Assembly (NCBI GenBank): GCA_958444395.1
Contig: CAUCOL010000037.1
Span: 1 to 9,888, forward strand
Reading direction: 5' to 3'
DNA length: 9,888 nt
Origin: an uncultured Lachnospiraceae bacterium
GTDB taxonomy: Bacteria > Bacillota > Clostridia > Lachnospirales > Lachnospiraceae
Part shown: piece by piece, positions 1 through 6,675 of the stretch
How the letters are laid out: each line of letters starts with the position of its first letter
Position numbering within the stretch: position 1 is the stretch's first letter
Notes under the pieces: generated by a model
Databases searched by the model: none
Told to the model about the DNA's origin: nothing
The model's input: the letters and a program-made list of their open reading frames with translations, nothing else
Program-made: the position numbers and the translations under genes

Positions 1-2
1 CC

Positions 3-1052
3 TATACGTTTACCTTTTATGAGGGAGGCGATCAGGAGCTTCTGAATACCTGCGTAGAAAAATGCAGTGAATATGAGCAGATCTTTAGCCGTACGCAGGA
101 AGGAAGCGAACTATACCGGGTAAATCAGATCAGCCGGATCTACCGGCAGGTATGGCAACGTGTTCAAAATGTTTCGGATGCAGACGGACTGCAGTCCTGG
201 CATGTACCGTTTACTCCCCGTGTCTATAAGAAAATCAAAAAAGAACTTACACGGGAGCTGGTAGCCGGGAATCTGTCTGATCTGCCGGTAACCTTACATA
301 AAAACGGCGAAATATCCATACATGTATCCGAAACATTAGCAGATATATTGAAGCAGGGACTCTATTATTCCAAACTGTCGGATGGCCATTTTGATATTTC
401 AATCGCACCGGTCAGTTCTCTCTGGGATTTTACCGCAGAAAACCCTGTCGTTCCCGCAGAACAGACAATCAAAGAGGCACTGCAATATATTAATTATCGG
501 AAGATAGCATTGCAGAAAGAAACACTCTCTTTTGCCATTCCCGGCATGCAGATCGACCTGGGAGGAATCGCCAAAGGATATATCGCTGATGCAATGAAAG
601 AATATCTGCAGAAAAAGGGTGTTAAACGGGGCGTGATCAATCTTGGTGGAAATATCCTGTGCATCGGACAGCGTTCCGAGTCAGAACCATTTCATATCGG
701 AATACAGCAGCCATTTGCCGACCGCAACCAGACGATCGCATCAGTGCGGGCTTCTGACAGCTCCATCGTCTCCTCCGGCATCTACGAACGATACTTTAAG
801 GGCAGTGATGGTACGATCTATCATCATATTCTAAATCCAAAGACAGGCTATCCCTGTGATAACGGGCTGATCAGTGTCACGATCCTGTCAAAACGTTCAG
901 TGGACGGCGATGGTCTTTCAACGACTGTCTTTACATTGGGACTGGACAAGGGACTGGAACTGATCAATGCAATGGATGGAGTAGAGGCACTGTTGATCAC
1001 GCAGGACGAGAAAATGCACTATTCCAACAATTTCAAAAAATACCTGATTTAA
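3..1052 (+). CDS. apbE: ApbE family FAD:protein FMN transferase, 5' truncated by the window edge
   Basis: The reading frame is open to the left edge, so the true start lies outside; about 349 codons are visible. ApbE enzymes attach FMN from FAD to threonine in target flavoproteins (for example Rnf/Nqr subunits), outside the cytoplasmic membrane and with Mg2+. Visible family motifs in order: an early IFSRTQEGSELYRVN segment, DLGGIAKGYIADAM (from base 555), INLGGNI, HHILNPKTGYP, and DGDGLSTTVFTLG, in which Asp (909-911) and Thr (921-923) occupy the family's metal-binding positions. Compared with the usual 330-350 residues plus a lipoprotein signal peptide, only the first few dozen residues seem to be missing. 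A TTG at 348 could be mistaken for a start, but conserved family sequence continues upstream of it. A hairpin follows the stop codon directly, so this is probably the last gene of its transcript. The family call is firm; its flavoprotein target is not visible here. Confidence 0.93.
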   Translation, partial: YTFTFYEGGDQELLNTCVEKCSEYEQIFSRTQEGSELYRVNQISRIYRQVWQRVQNVSDADGLQSWHVPFTPRVYKKIKKELTRELVAGNLSDLPVTLHKNGEISIHVSETLADILKQGLYYSKLSDGHFDISIAPVSSLWDFTAENPVVPAEQTIKEALQYINYRKIALQKETLSFAIPGMQIDLGGIAKGYIADAMKEYLQKKGVKRGVINLGGNILCIGQRSESEPFHIGIQQPFADRNQTIASVRASDSSIVSSGIYERYFKGSDGTIYHHILNPKTGYPCDNGLISVTILSKRSVDGDGLSTTVFTLGLDKGLELINAMDGVEALLITQDEKMHYSNNFKKYLI

Positions 1053-1078
1053 ACCGTTCTAACCGAACGGTTTTCTTC
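1051..1078 (+). terminator. Probable intrinsic terminator after apbE
   Basis: A perfect 9-bp stem, AAACCGTTC / GAACGGTTT (1051-1059 with 1065-1073), has a 5-nt loop and runs into TTTTCTTC. It overlaps the apbE stop codon. The U-tract is short and broken by a C, so termination may be partial. Confidence 0.65.
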
Positions 1079-1136
1079 ATATAGATAGATAACCTGATGA
1101 TGGGTACGATCGACGCAAAGCGTCTGCAGAATGGAA

Positions 1137-1288
1137 GTTAGTGTGAAAAACACTGCTGATGCAGTATTTTTGCGCACGACTATTTGCCTCTGAGCGAAGG
1201 CAAATAGCTTTGTTGGCAGAAGAAAAATCGCCTTCGCGAACTTTTCTTCGCTGCTTCGCAACAAGTCGCTCAGAAAAGAGGTTAGTGT
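1137..1288 (+). repeat. 8-bp direct repeat bracketing the structured leader
   Basis: GTTAGTGT occurs at 1137-1144 and again at 1281-1288, directly before the spoIVA start codon. The two copies flank nearly the whole structured block. This could be a target-site duplication from insertion of a small non-autonomous element, but the ends show no inverted repeats, and part of the left copy pairs within hairpin A, so chance is a real alternative. Confidence 0.3.
1141..1273 (+). promoter_or_regulatory. Compact pseudoknot-capable structured leader upstream of spoIVA
   Basis: Three hairpins lie end to end with 2-nt linkers. Hairpin A (1141-1177) has an imperfect stem of about 15 bp with loop TGAT. 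Hairpin B (1180-1207) has a perfect 10-bp stem CTATTTGCCT / AGGCAAATAG with an 8-nt loop CTGAGCGA. Hairpin C (1210-1264) stacks TTGTTG, GCA and GAAGAAAA against TTTTCTTC, TGC and CAACAA, with small bulges. The loop of B is perfectly complementary to TCGCTCAG (1266-1273), which starts two bases after hairpin C and ends three bases before the AGAGG of spoIVA. Folding therefore gives a pseudoknot next to the ribosome binding site. A rival pairing, GCGAAGGC (1194-1201) with GCCTTCGC (1230-1237), would compete with it. The pairings are read from the sequence; a regulatory role is inferred. It matches no riboswitch class I recognise and could instead be a dispersed structured repeat. No convincing promoter was found in 1079-1140; GATAGAT / GGTACGAT (1084-1110) resembles a sigma-E site only weakly. 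Confidence 0.5.
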
Positions 1289-2764
1289 ATGGAGGAGTTT
1301 CAGGTATACAAAGATATTGCGGACAGAACCAACGGAGAGATTTATCTGGGAGTATGTGGCCCGGTGCGCACCGGAAAATCCACTTTTATAAAACGATTTA
1401 TGGAACTGCTGGTTCTTCCCGGCATTGCGGATCCGCATGCCAGAAAGAGAGCGATCGATGAACTACCGCAATCGGCAGATGGTAAAACAATCATGACAAC
1501 GGAACCAAAATTTATTCCAAAGGAAGCGGCAGCGGTTCAGCTGATGGGGCAGAATGAGGTAAAGGTCCGCCTGATTGACTGTGTCGGATATATCGTAGAC
1601 GGCGCTGCGGGTCTGATGGAAGGGGAAAGCGAACGGATGGTCATGACTCCCTGGTCAAAGGATCCTATGCCGTTTACCCAGGCTGCGGAATACGGCACAC
1701 GCAAGGTGATCCGTGATCATTCGACGATCGGTATCGTGATGACAACGGACGGCAGTTTTGGGGAACTGAGCCGATCTGCCTATCTGGATGCTGAAAAGCG
1801 CACGATCCAGGAGTTGCAGGCGATTGGAAAAGCCTTTATCGTTCTGGTTAATTCATCCCACCCATATAATGAAGAGACGCAGGCACTGGTGCAGCAGCTC
1901 AAGGATACATATGACGTGGATGCGATGGCAATCAATGCAAATCAGCTGCGTGCAGAGGATATCGTGCATATCATGGAGAAGATCCTGACTTCTTTTCCGG
2001 TTACGCAGATTGCCTTTGAGCTGCCAAAATGGGTCGAAATGCTTCCAAATGCACACTGGCTGAAGCAGGAACTTTTTCAGAAGGTTCGTGATATCATGGA
2101 CCGTATCGCCAGGATCCGGGATGTTATTCCTGCCAAATTTCAGGTAGAAAGTGATATGATCCGTGAATTTCGCATCCGAAGTATCGGCATGGAAAATGGC
2201 AGGATCCGGATTGACACACTCTTTGACGATAGTAAATATTACCAGATTTTAAGTGAACTGGTTGGCACAACGATCGAAGGAGAATATCAGTTGATCCGCC
2301 TGTTGAAAGAATATGCCACACAAAAGGAAGAGATCGGTAAGATCGGGGAAGCCTGGCATGAAGTCCACCAGACCGGTTACGGAGTCATTACCCCGACGAC
2401 AGATGAGATCACGATCCATGAACCGGAACTGATCCATCATGGAAATAAATACGGCGTAAGGATCAAAGCGGTCAGCCCGTCGATTCATATGATCCAGGCA
2501 AATATTGAAACAGAGATTGCACCGATCGTCGGTACCCAGGAACAGGCAGAAGATCTGATCCGGTATATTTCCGGGCAGGATGACGCTCAGCCGTCCGATA
2601 TCTGGGACACCAATATCTTTGGCAAAACGATCCGTCAGCTGGTCGAGGAAGGAATGGACTCGAAAGTCAGCAAGCTGACCCAGGAAAGTCAGCAGAAACT
2701 GCAGGAAACGATCCAGAAGGTGATCAATGACAGTAACGGCGGTCTTGTCTGCATTATAATATAG
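1289..2764 (+). CDS. spoIVA: Stage IV sporulation protein A, spore coat morphogenetic ATPase
   Basis: SpoIVA is the ATP-hydrolysing protein that polymerises on the outer forespore membrane in the mother cell and forms the base on which the spore coat assembles; it is also needed for cortex formation. The product has 491 residues (Bacillus subtilis SpoIVA has 492) and aligns over its full length. The N-terminal P-loop domain has Walker A GPVRTGKST at residues 24-32 with Lys30, then TTEPKFIP and the DCVGY motif. The middle and C-terminal domains, required for polymerisation and membrane attachment, include QTGYG and end in NGGLVCIII, close to the Bacillus tail. The start is fixed by AGAGG (1277-1281) seven bases upstream and by agreement with the Bacillus N-terminus. 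It stands alone between an upstream structured leader and a downstream hairpin. In known spore formers the gene is under sigma-E; no clear sigma-E promoter could be confirmed here. Confidence 0.98.
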   Translation: MEEFQVYKDIADRTNGEIYLGVCGPVRTGKSTFIKRFMELLVLPGIADPHARKRAIDELPQSADGKTIMTTEPKFIPKEAAAVQLMGQNEVKVRLIDCVGYIVDGAAGLMEGESERMVMTPWSKDPMPFTQAAEYGTRKVIRDHSTIGIVMTTDGSFGELSRSAYLDAEKRTIQELQAIGKAFIVLVNSSHPYNEETQALVQQLKDTYDVDAMAINANQLRAEDIVHIMEKILTSFPVTQIAFELPKWVEMLPNAHWLKQELFQKVRDIMDRIARIRDVIPAKFQVESDMIREFRIRSIGMENGRIRIDTLFDDSKYYQILSELVGTTIEGEYQLIRLLKEYATQKEEIGKIGEAWHEVHQTGYGVITPTTDEITIHEPELIHHGNKYGVRIKAVSPSIHMIQANIETEIAPIVGTQEQAEDLIRYISGQDDAQPSDIWDTNIFGKTIRQLVEEGMDSKVSKLTQESQQKLQETIQKVINDSNGGLVCIII

Positions 2765-2833
2765 ACACCATTATCCGGGTAAAAAGAAAGACTTACTTTG
2801 TCCGTGGATAGGAAATGTTCGTAATGTAGAGTG

Positions 2834-2865
2834 ACAAAGGGCAAAACGCTGGTTTTGCCCTTTGT
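2834..2865 (+). terminator. Strong hairpin, probable spoIVA terminator
   Basis: A perfect 14-bp stem with a GCTG tetraloop: ACAAAGGGCAAAAC pairs with GTTTTGCCCTTTGT. It lies about 70 bases after the spoIVA stop. There is no U-tract beyond the final TTTGT, so it may act with a factor or as an mRNA 3' end stabiliser instead of a classical intrinsic terminator. Confidence 0.62.
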
Positions 2866-2946
2866 ACCAGAGACCGGTAGGAATATCTGATTCAGGCATC
2901 TGCAAGCCGGGAAACATACCGCGGCTGCCGGCAGATGTCTGTCTAT

Positions 2947-2975
2947 TTGACAAGCTACGAAATACTTGGTATAAT
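2947..2975 (+). promoter_or_regulatory. Perfect consensus housekeeping (sigma-A) promoter
   Basis: TTGACA (2947-2952) and TATAAT (2970-2975) are separated by exactly 17 bases. Both hexamers and the spacing match the consensus. Transcription should start near 2982, giving a leader of about 150 nt before the hydrolase start codon. An unmodified consensus promoter is expected to be strong unless repressed. Confidence 0.88.
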
Positions 2976-2980
2976 CCGTC

Positions 2981-2997
2981 TGTAATATTTTTGTAAT
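2981..2997 (+). promoter_or_regulatory. WalR (YycF)-type binding box overlapping the predicted transcription start
   Basis: TGTAAT, five bases, TGTAAT (2981-2986 and 2992-2997) fits the WalR consensus TGTWAH-N5-TGTWAH known from Bacillus and Staphylococcus. A further single half-site, TGTAAC, lies at 3023-3028. WalR controls cell wall hydrolase genes, and the downstream gene is one. In Bacillus, boxes at or downstream of the core promoter generally mean repression, which would suit such a strong promoter; that reading is inference, as no WalRK gene is in view. Confidence 0.6.
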
Positions 2998-3060
2998 AAA
3001 TGGATTGATTGATTAACAAGTTTGTAACAGCCGGACAGATTCCGTCTCTGCCTACGACAG

Positions 3061-3100
3061 GGTATCGGATTAATACCGGATGGTTTGTGCCATCCGATAC
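3061..3100 (+). promoter_or_regulatory. Leader segment with mutually exclusive hairpins before the NlpC/P60 gene
   Basis: Two adjacent hairpins can form: GGTAT / ATACC (3061-3065 with 3073-3077) and CGGATGG / CCATCCG (3077-3083 with 3090-3096, loop TTTGTG). Alternatively GTATCGGAT (3062-3070) pairs perfectly with ATCCGATAC (3092-3100), which breaks both. This two-state geometry resembles a regulatory leader, but the segment matches no riboswitch I can name and ends 34 bases before the start codon. A simple nested hairpin with no switching role is possible. Confidence 0.35.
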
Positions 3101-3134
3101 AGAAACTGCTTGCCGGCGTATGGAGAATACGGAT

Positions 3135-4394
3135 ATGAAGAATAAAAAATGGAATTATTTATTGCTCACAACAGCTGTCATCTTACTGGGTACCGGTATT
3201 ACGATCAAGGCGGCAGGTCTTACGACAGAGAAGCATCTGGCAGGCATCAGTCCTTCTCTTGACAAATATACCGAAGAACTCGTAAAGGCAGAGAAGAACC
3301 AGGAGGAAACAACGACCCAGCAGGAGGTTTCCACACAGAAGGCAGCTGCGCAGGAGACGGCAGCCGCAGAAGAAACAGCCGAACCGGCAGACGACAAAGA
3401 GGAGGCACAGGAGAAAGAGGAGACAAGCCATCTGAAACTAAATCTTGTCTATGACCGCCTGGGTGTTGCCACAGTCGATTCCTATCTGAATGTCCGTTCC
3501 AAGCCGAGTGAAAACGGCAAGGTGATCGGAAAGATGACGAAATATTCCGGTTGTCATATCTACCGCATTGAAAAGGGCTGGGCACGCATTATTTCCGGCA
3601 AGGTAAAAGGCTGGGTAAAAGCCGGCTATCTGGTCAAAGACAAAGAAGCAGAAGCACTTGCCAAAAAAGTGGCAACGCTTCGTGTTACCGTGACAACGGA
3701 GACCTTAAATGTCCGCTATCTGCCATCGACACAGGCACGTGTATACGACCAGATCTCCAAAGAGGATGAGTACGATGTATTCAAACGCAATCTTTCCCGA
3801 GAATGGGTGAAATCCTATATGGAACGCCACTGCAAGAAGTCAGAGATTAAAGAAATGGATACTGACGATTTCTGGGATAATCTGGATCAGTGGATGTGTA
3901 TCCGCATCGATAATGAAAAAGCCTTTGTCAGCAAAGATTTCGTAAAAGTAACCTATAACCTGGATCGTGCTGTATCGATTCATCAGAGCCGCAGTTCTTC
4001 TGCAAAAAAGGGTTCTGCCGGTGATGATTCTTCTTCGGATATCCGCTTCAGCATTGTGAATTATGCCATGCAGTTTTTGGGAAATCGTTATGTCTATGGC
4101 GGAACAAGTCTTACAAACGGAACCGACTGCTCCGGATTTACGATGCGTATCTATGAGCATTTTGGCTATTCGATCCCACGTACCTCTTCCGCACAGGCGG
4201 CAGCATTGCCATCTGTCAGCAGTTCAGAGGTTAAGCCGGGTGACCTGTTCTTCTATGGAAGCGGCGGTGTCAGTCATGTTGCCATGTACATCGGAAATAA
4301 TCAGATTATTCATGCCAGCAATGAACGTACCGGAATCAAGATTTCCTATGCCTATTATCGTTCTCCGATTAAGATCGGCAGAGTGCTTCGATAA
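3135..4394 (+). CDS. Secreted SH3b-NlpC/P60 peptidoglycan endopeptidase
   Basis: This is an exported cell wall hydrolase; NlpC/P60 enzymes usually cut the D-gamma-glutamyl to diamino acid bond of peptidoglycan stem peptides. From this start it has 419 residues: a basic N-terminus and hydrophobic signal segment (about 6-27, possible cleavage at KAA), a Glu/Thr/Ala-rich low-complexity linker (about 48-98), a bacterial SH3 domain (110-168), a second divergent SH3-like domain (182-274) with an acidic insertion near 225-250, a Ser-rich linker, and the NlpC/P60 domain (302-419). The catalytic Cys332 (TDCSGF), His381 (VSHVAMYIG) and third polar residue His393 (HAS) are all present, so it should be active. 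The start at 3135 is chosen because GGAGA (3122-3126) lies eight bases upstream and the signal peptide follows at once; the in-frame ATG at 3120 and TTG at 3009 lack a good site. Regulation: own consensus promoter with a WalR-type box. Confidence 0.93.
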   Translation: MKNKKWNYLLLTTAVILLGTGITIKAAGLTTEKHLAGISPSLDKYTEELVKAEKNQEETTTQQEVSTQKAAAQETAAAEETAEPADDKEEAQEKEETSHLKLNLVYDRLGVATVDSYLNVRSKPSENGKVIGKMTKYSGCHIYRIEKGWARIISGKVKGWVKAGYLVKDKEAEALAKKVATLRVTVTTETLNVRYLPSTQARVYDQISKEDEYDVFKRNLSREWVKSYMERHCKKSEIKEMDTDDFWDNLDQWMCIRIDNEKAFVSKDFVKVTYNLDRAVSIHQSRSSSAKKGSAGDDSSSDIRFSIVNYAMQFLGNRYVYGGTSLTNGTDCSGFTMRIYEHFGYSIPRTSSAQAAALPSVSSSEVKPGDLFFYGSGGVSHVAMYIGNNQIIHASNERTGIKISYAYYRSPIKIGRVLR

Positions 4395-4421
4395 AATTTC
4401 AAGAAAGGTTTACGAACTTTC

Positions 4422-6113
4422 ATGATATATTGTATTCTGGCGGCAGTCATTCTGGCTGTCTGCATTATCAAAATACGGTTTGACGAGATCGTATATAAGA
4501 AGAATTTAAAGCAGCGTCTGATCATGCAATGGGGTCAGGCGCTTTCTGAAGAATATTCCGCAGAAAAGATGGCGTCCATTCGTGCCTATTATGAGTCATC
4601 GATCCAAAAGACAGATGTCGATGATATCACCTGGAATGATCTGGAAATGGATACTGTCTTTCAGCAGATCAATCATACACAGTCATCCATTGGTCAGGAG
4701 TATCTTTATTTTCTGTTAAGAAAACCACAGTTTGATGCACATTCTCTGAAAGAGCGTGAGGATCTGATCCGTTATTTTGGCGAACAGGAGGAAGTACGCC
4801 TAAGTACACAGCTTCTGCTGGCAGAACTTGGCAAACTGGGAAAGTTTTCTGTATACGAGTATCTGATGAATGTACAAAATCTGACAGAAAAGAGCAGTGT
4901 TTTCTCTATTTTGCAATTGATCCTTATGATCGTTTGCATCGGAGGCTGTTTTTTCTCGCCGGATTTTTTTGTGATTCCGGCAGTCTGTATTGCAATCTTT
5001 AATATGGTCACGTATTATGCACGAAAAGGAGATATGGATCGGTATAAGCAGTTATTTTCGTATATGATCCGTACCGTCCGGTTTGCCAGGGAGTTTTATG
5101 CACTGGTACAGATCACAAAGGACAATGCCGTCCTGCAGCCTTATGCTGACAGTCTGCTTACAAAGATAAAACGCTTTGATACCTTCTGTAAGGGGAGTTT
5201 TCTGGTGGTAGGCGGTGGTAAAATGACCGGAGATATGACAGACATTCTGGGCGATTATATCCGTATGCTGTCTCATGTTGATATCATCAAATACCGTTCG
5301 ATGGCAAAGGAGGCATTGCAGCTGCAGCCGGATCTGCTGGAAATGTTTGAGATAATCGGTCTGCTGGACAGTATGATCAGTGTTGCTTCCTATCGTGAAC
5401 TGAAACAGGACTACTGCATACCGGTTCTTTTGCAGGATCAGGAAAAACAGGTTCTCTCTGCACAGAATCTGTATCATCCTCTGATCAGTTCCCCGGTAAA
5501 AAACAGTATATCCATTGAAAAAAGTGTTCTTTTAACCGGATCGAACGCATCTGGAAAGTCTACTTTTATAAAAACGATCGCCATCAATGCGATCCTTGCA
5601 CAGACACTGCATACGGTACTGGCTGACAGTTATCAGACGAATTACTACCAGATTGTCTCTTCGATGGCACTGCGGGATGACATCCTGCATCAGGAAAGCT
5701 ATTATATTGTAGAGATCAGATCCCTAAAACGTATTGTAGATCTGGCGGTATCCGGATCCCACCCGGTACTTTGCTTTATTGATGAGGTGCTGCGTGGTAC
5801 GAATACACTGGAGCGTATTGCCTCATCCTCACAGATTCTGGCACTTTTAGCGAAAAAGAAGGCACTTTGCTTTGCGGCTACGCATGATATCGAACTGGCA
5901 CAGATTCTGGAAAACTGCTATGACAATTATCATTTTGAGGAAACGATCCGGGAGGATGACGTTTTGTTTGACTATAAGCTGCGAAAGGGGACAGCAATGA
6001 CGCGGAATGCGATCAAGCTGTTACGCATGATCGGTTATCAGCCACAGATTGTTCAAAATGCGGAACAAAGTGTCGATGATTTTCTAACAACCGGAGAATG
6101 GCGTAAACTGTAA
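4422..6113 (+). CDS. Membrane-anchored MutS-family ATPase
   Basis: The 563-residue protein carries a C-terminal MutS-type ATPase domain: Walker A GSNASGKST (373-381, Lys379), Walker B LCFIDEVLRGTN with Asp454-Glu455, and FAATHD with His488. Unlike mismatch-repair MutS it lacks the N-terminal mismatch-binding domain, and unlike MutS2 it lacks a Smr nuclease domain and is shorter. It has hydrophobic segments at residues 1-19 and as a probable hairpin at about 160-178 and 182-200, so the ATPase is tethered to the membrane. The helical region around 205-350 corresponds to the MutS core/lever. Such proteins are often labelled DNA mismatch repair protein MutS, but a repair role is not supported by the architecture. 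The function is unknown; ATP-driven conformational work at the membrane, possibly on DNA, is inference. The start ATG follows AAAGG (4404-4408) at a rather long 13-base spacing and lies 27 bases after the hydrolase stop, suggesting co-transcription. Confidence 0.88.
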   Translation: MIYCILAAVILAVCIIKIRFDEIVYKKNLKQRLIMQWGQALSEEYSAEKMASIRAYYESSIQKTDVDDITWNDLEMDTVFQQINHTQSSIGQEYLYFLLRKPQFDAHSLKEREDLIRYFGEQEEVRLSTQLLLAELGKLGKFSVYEYLMNVQNLTEKSSVFSILQLILMIVCIGGCFFSPDFFVIPAVCIAIFNMVTYYARKGDMDRYKQLFSYMIRTVRFAREFYALVQITKDNAVLQPYADSLLTKIKRFDTFCKGSFLVVGGGKMTGDMTDILGDYIRMLSHVDIIKYRSMAKEALQLQPDLLEMFEIIGLLDSMISVASYRELKQDYCIPVLLQDQEKQVLSAQNLYHPLISSPVKNSISIEKSVLLTGSNASGKSTFIKTIAINAILAQTLHTVLADSYQTNYYQIVSSMALRDDILHQESYYIVEIRSLKRIVDLAVSGSHPVLCFIDEVLRGTNTLERIASSSQILALLAKKKALCFAATHDIELAQILENCYDNYHFEETIREDDVLFDYKLRKGTAMTRNAIKLLRMIGYQPQIVQNAEQSVDDFLTTGEWRKL

Positions 6114-6152
6114 AAGAAACAAAAGTATTTGAATGCAGGGAAAGGAAAAAAT

Positions 6153-6638
6153 ATGACAAATGTAACAATTTATACAGACGGAGCAGCCCGTGGAAATCCG
6201 GATGGGCCGGGGGGTTATGGAACAATCTTAAGTTTTATTGATTCCAAAGGTCAGGAGCATCTGCGCGAATTGAGTGCAGGCTATCGCAAAACAACCAATA
6301 ACCGGATGGAACTGATGGCGGTGATCGTCGGACTGGAAGCATTGACCCGTCCGTGCGAGATCGACCTGTATTCGGATTCACAGTACGTGATCAAGGCATT
6401 TACAGAGCACTGGATTGACGGATGGATCCGTAAAGGCTGGAAACGCGGAAAAAATGAACCGGTGAAGAATGTCGATCTCTGGCAGCGTCTGCTGGCAGCC
6501 AAAGAACCGCATCAGGTACATTTTCATTGGGTCAAGGGACATGCCGGACACCCACAGAATGAACGTTGTGACGAACTTGCGACGACAGCTGCAGACGGCA
6601 CGGATCTTCTGATCGATCCGGTCACAGATACGCAGTAA
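6153..6638 (+). CDS. rnhA: Ribonuclease HI
   Basis: Cytoplasmic endonuclease that cuts the RNA strand of RNA-DNA hybrids, removing R-loops and primer remnants. The 161 residues match the usual family size. All catalytic residues are visible: Asp9 ([10 protein letters not shown]), Glu53 (NNRMEL), Asp75 (YSDSQYV) and Asp140 (NERCDELA), with the accessory His130 in WVKGHAGH. The basic handle for hybrid binding is present (GWIRKGW...[11 protein letters not shown]), as in Escherichia coli RNase HI. Start chosen at 6153 because AAAGG (6141-6145) is seven bases upstream and the family N-terminus begins there; the longer in-frame TTG at 6129 would add eight non-conserved residues. It lies 39 bases after the MutS-like gene and is probably read through from it. 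The final 20 or so residues are a non-conserved tail. Confidence 0.97.
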   Translation: MTNVTIYTDGAARGNPDGPGGYGTILSFIDSKGQEHLRELSAGYRKTTNNRMELMAVIVGLEALTRPCEIDLYSDSQYVIKAFTEHWIDGWIRKGWKRGKNEPVKNVDLWQRLLAAKEPHQVHFHWVKGHAGHPQNERCDELATTAADGTDLLIDPVTDTQ

Positions 6639-6675
6639 CCCCTTTTGGCATATAATTTCATACTCTGATCCTGAC

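Larger units (their letters stand above)
2765..3134 (+). other. 370-nt intergenic region between spoIVA and the NlpC/P60 gene
   Basis: No gene is supported here. From left to right it holds the 14-bp terminator-like hairpin; a second imperfect hairpin (2897-2937: CATCT...AGATG around GCCGG...CCGGC) that lies before the promoter; a consensus promoter; a WalR-type box; a short GATTGATTGATT run (3003-3014); and a leader with alternative hairpins. GCCGG (3030-3034) can pair with CCGGC (3113-3117) to close the leader domain. The hydrolase reading frame extends upstream to a TTG at 3009, but that part looks non-coding. Confidence 0.6.

Noticed and set aside
1103..1131. GACGCAAAGC near 1112 resembles a motif of the c-di-GMP-I (GEMM) riboswitch
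   Set aside because: The rest of the class is missing: no upstream GGCAAACC-type segment and no second stem with its receptor. The motif is just a small GACGC/GCGTC hairpin.
1049..1438. Minus-strand open frame of 129 codons across the apbE-spoIVA gap
   Set aside because: It runs through the terminator, the structured leader and the conserved SpoIVA P-loop region, matches no family, and is a shadow of the leader repeats and spoIVA.
3009..3134. N-terminal extension of the hydrolase from a TTG at 3009
   Set aside because: The added 42 residues precede a clean signal peptide, no ribosome binding site supports it, and the stretch holds leader hairpins right after the promoter; GGAGA supports 3135.
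4422..6113. Calling this gene mutS or mutS2
   Set aside because: Only the ATPase and core helices are MutS-like; the mismatch-binding domain and the Smr domain are absent and transmembrane segments are present.
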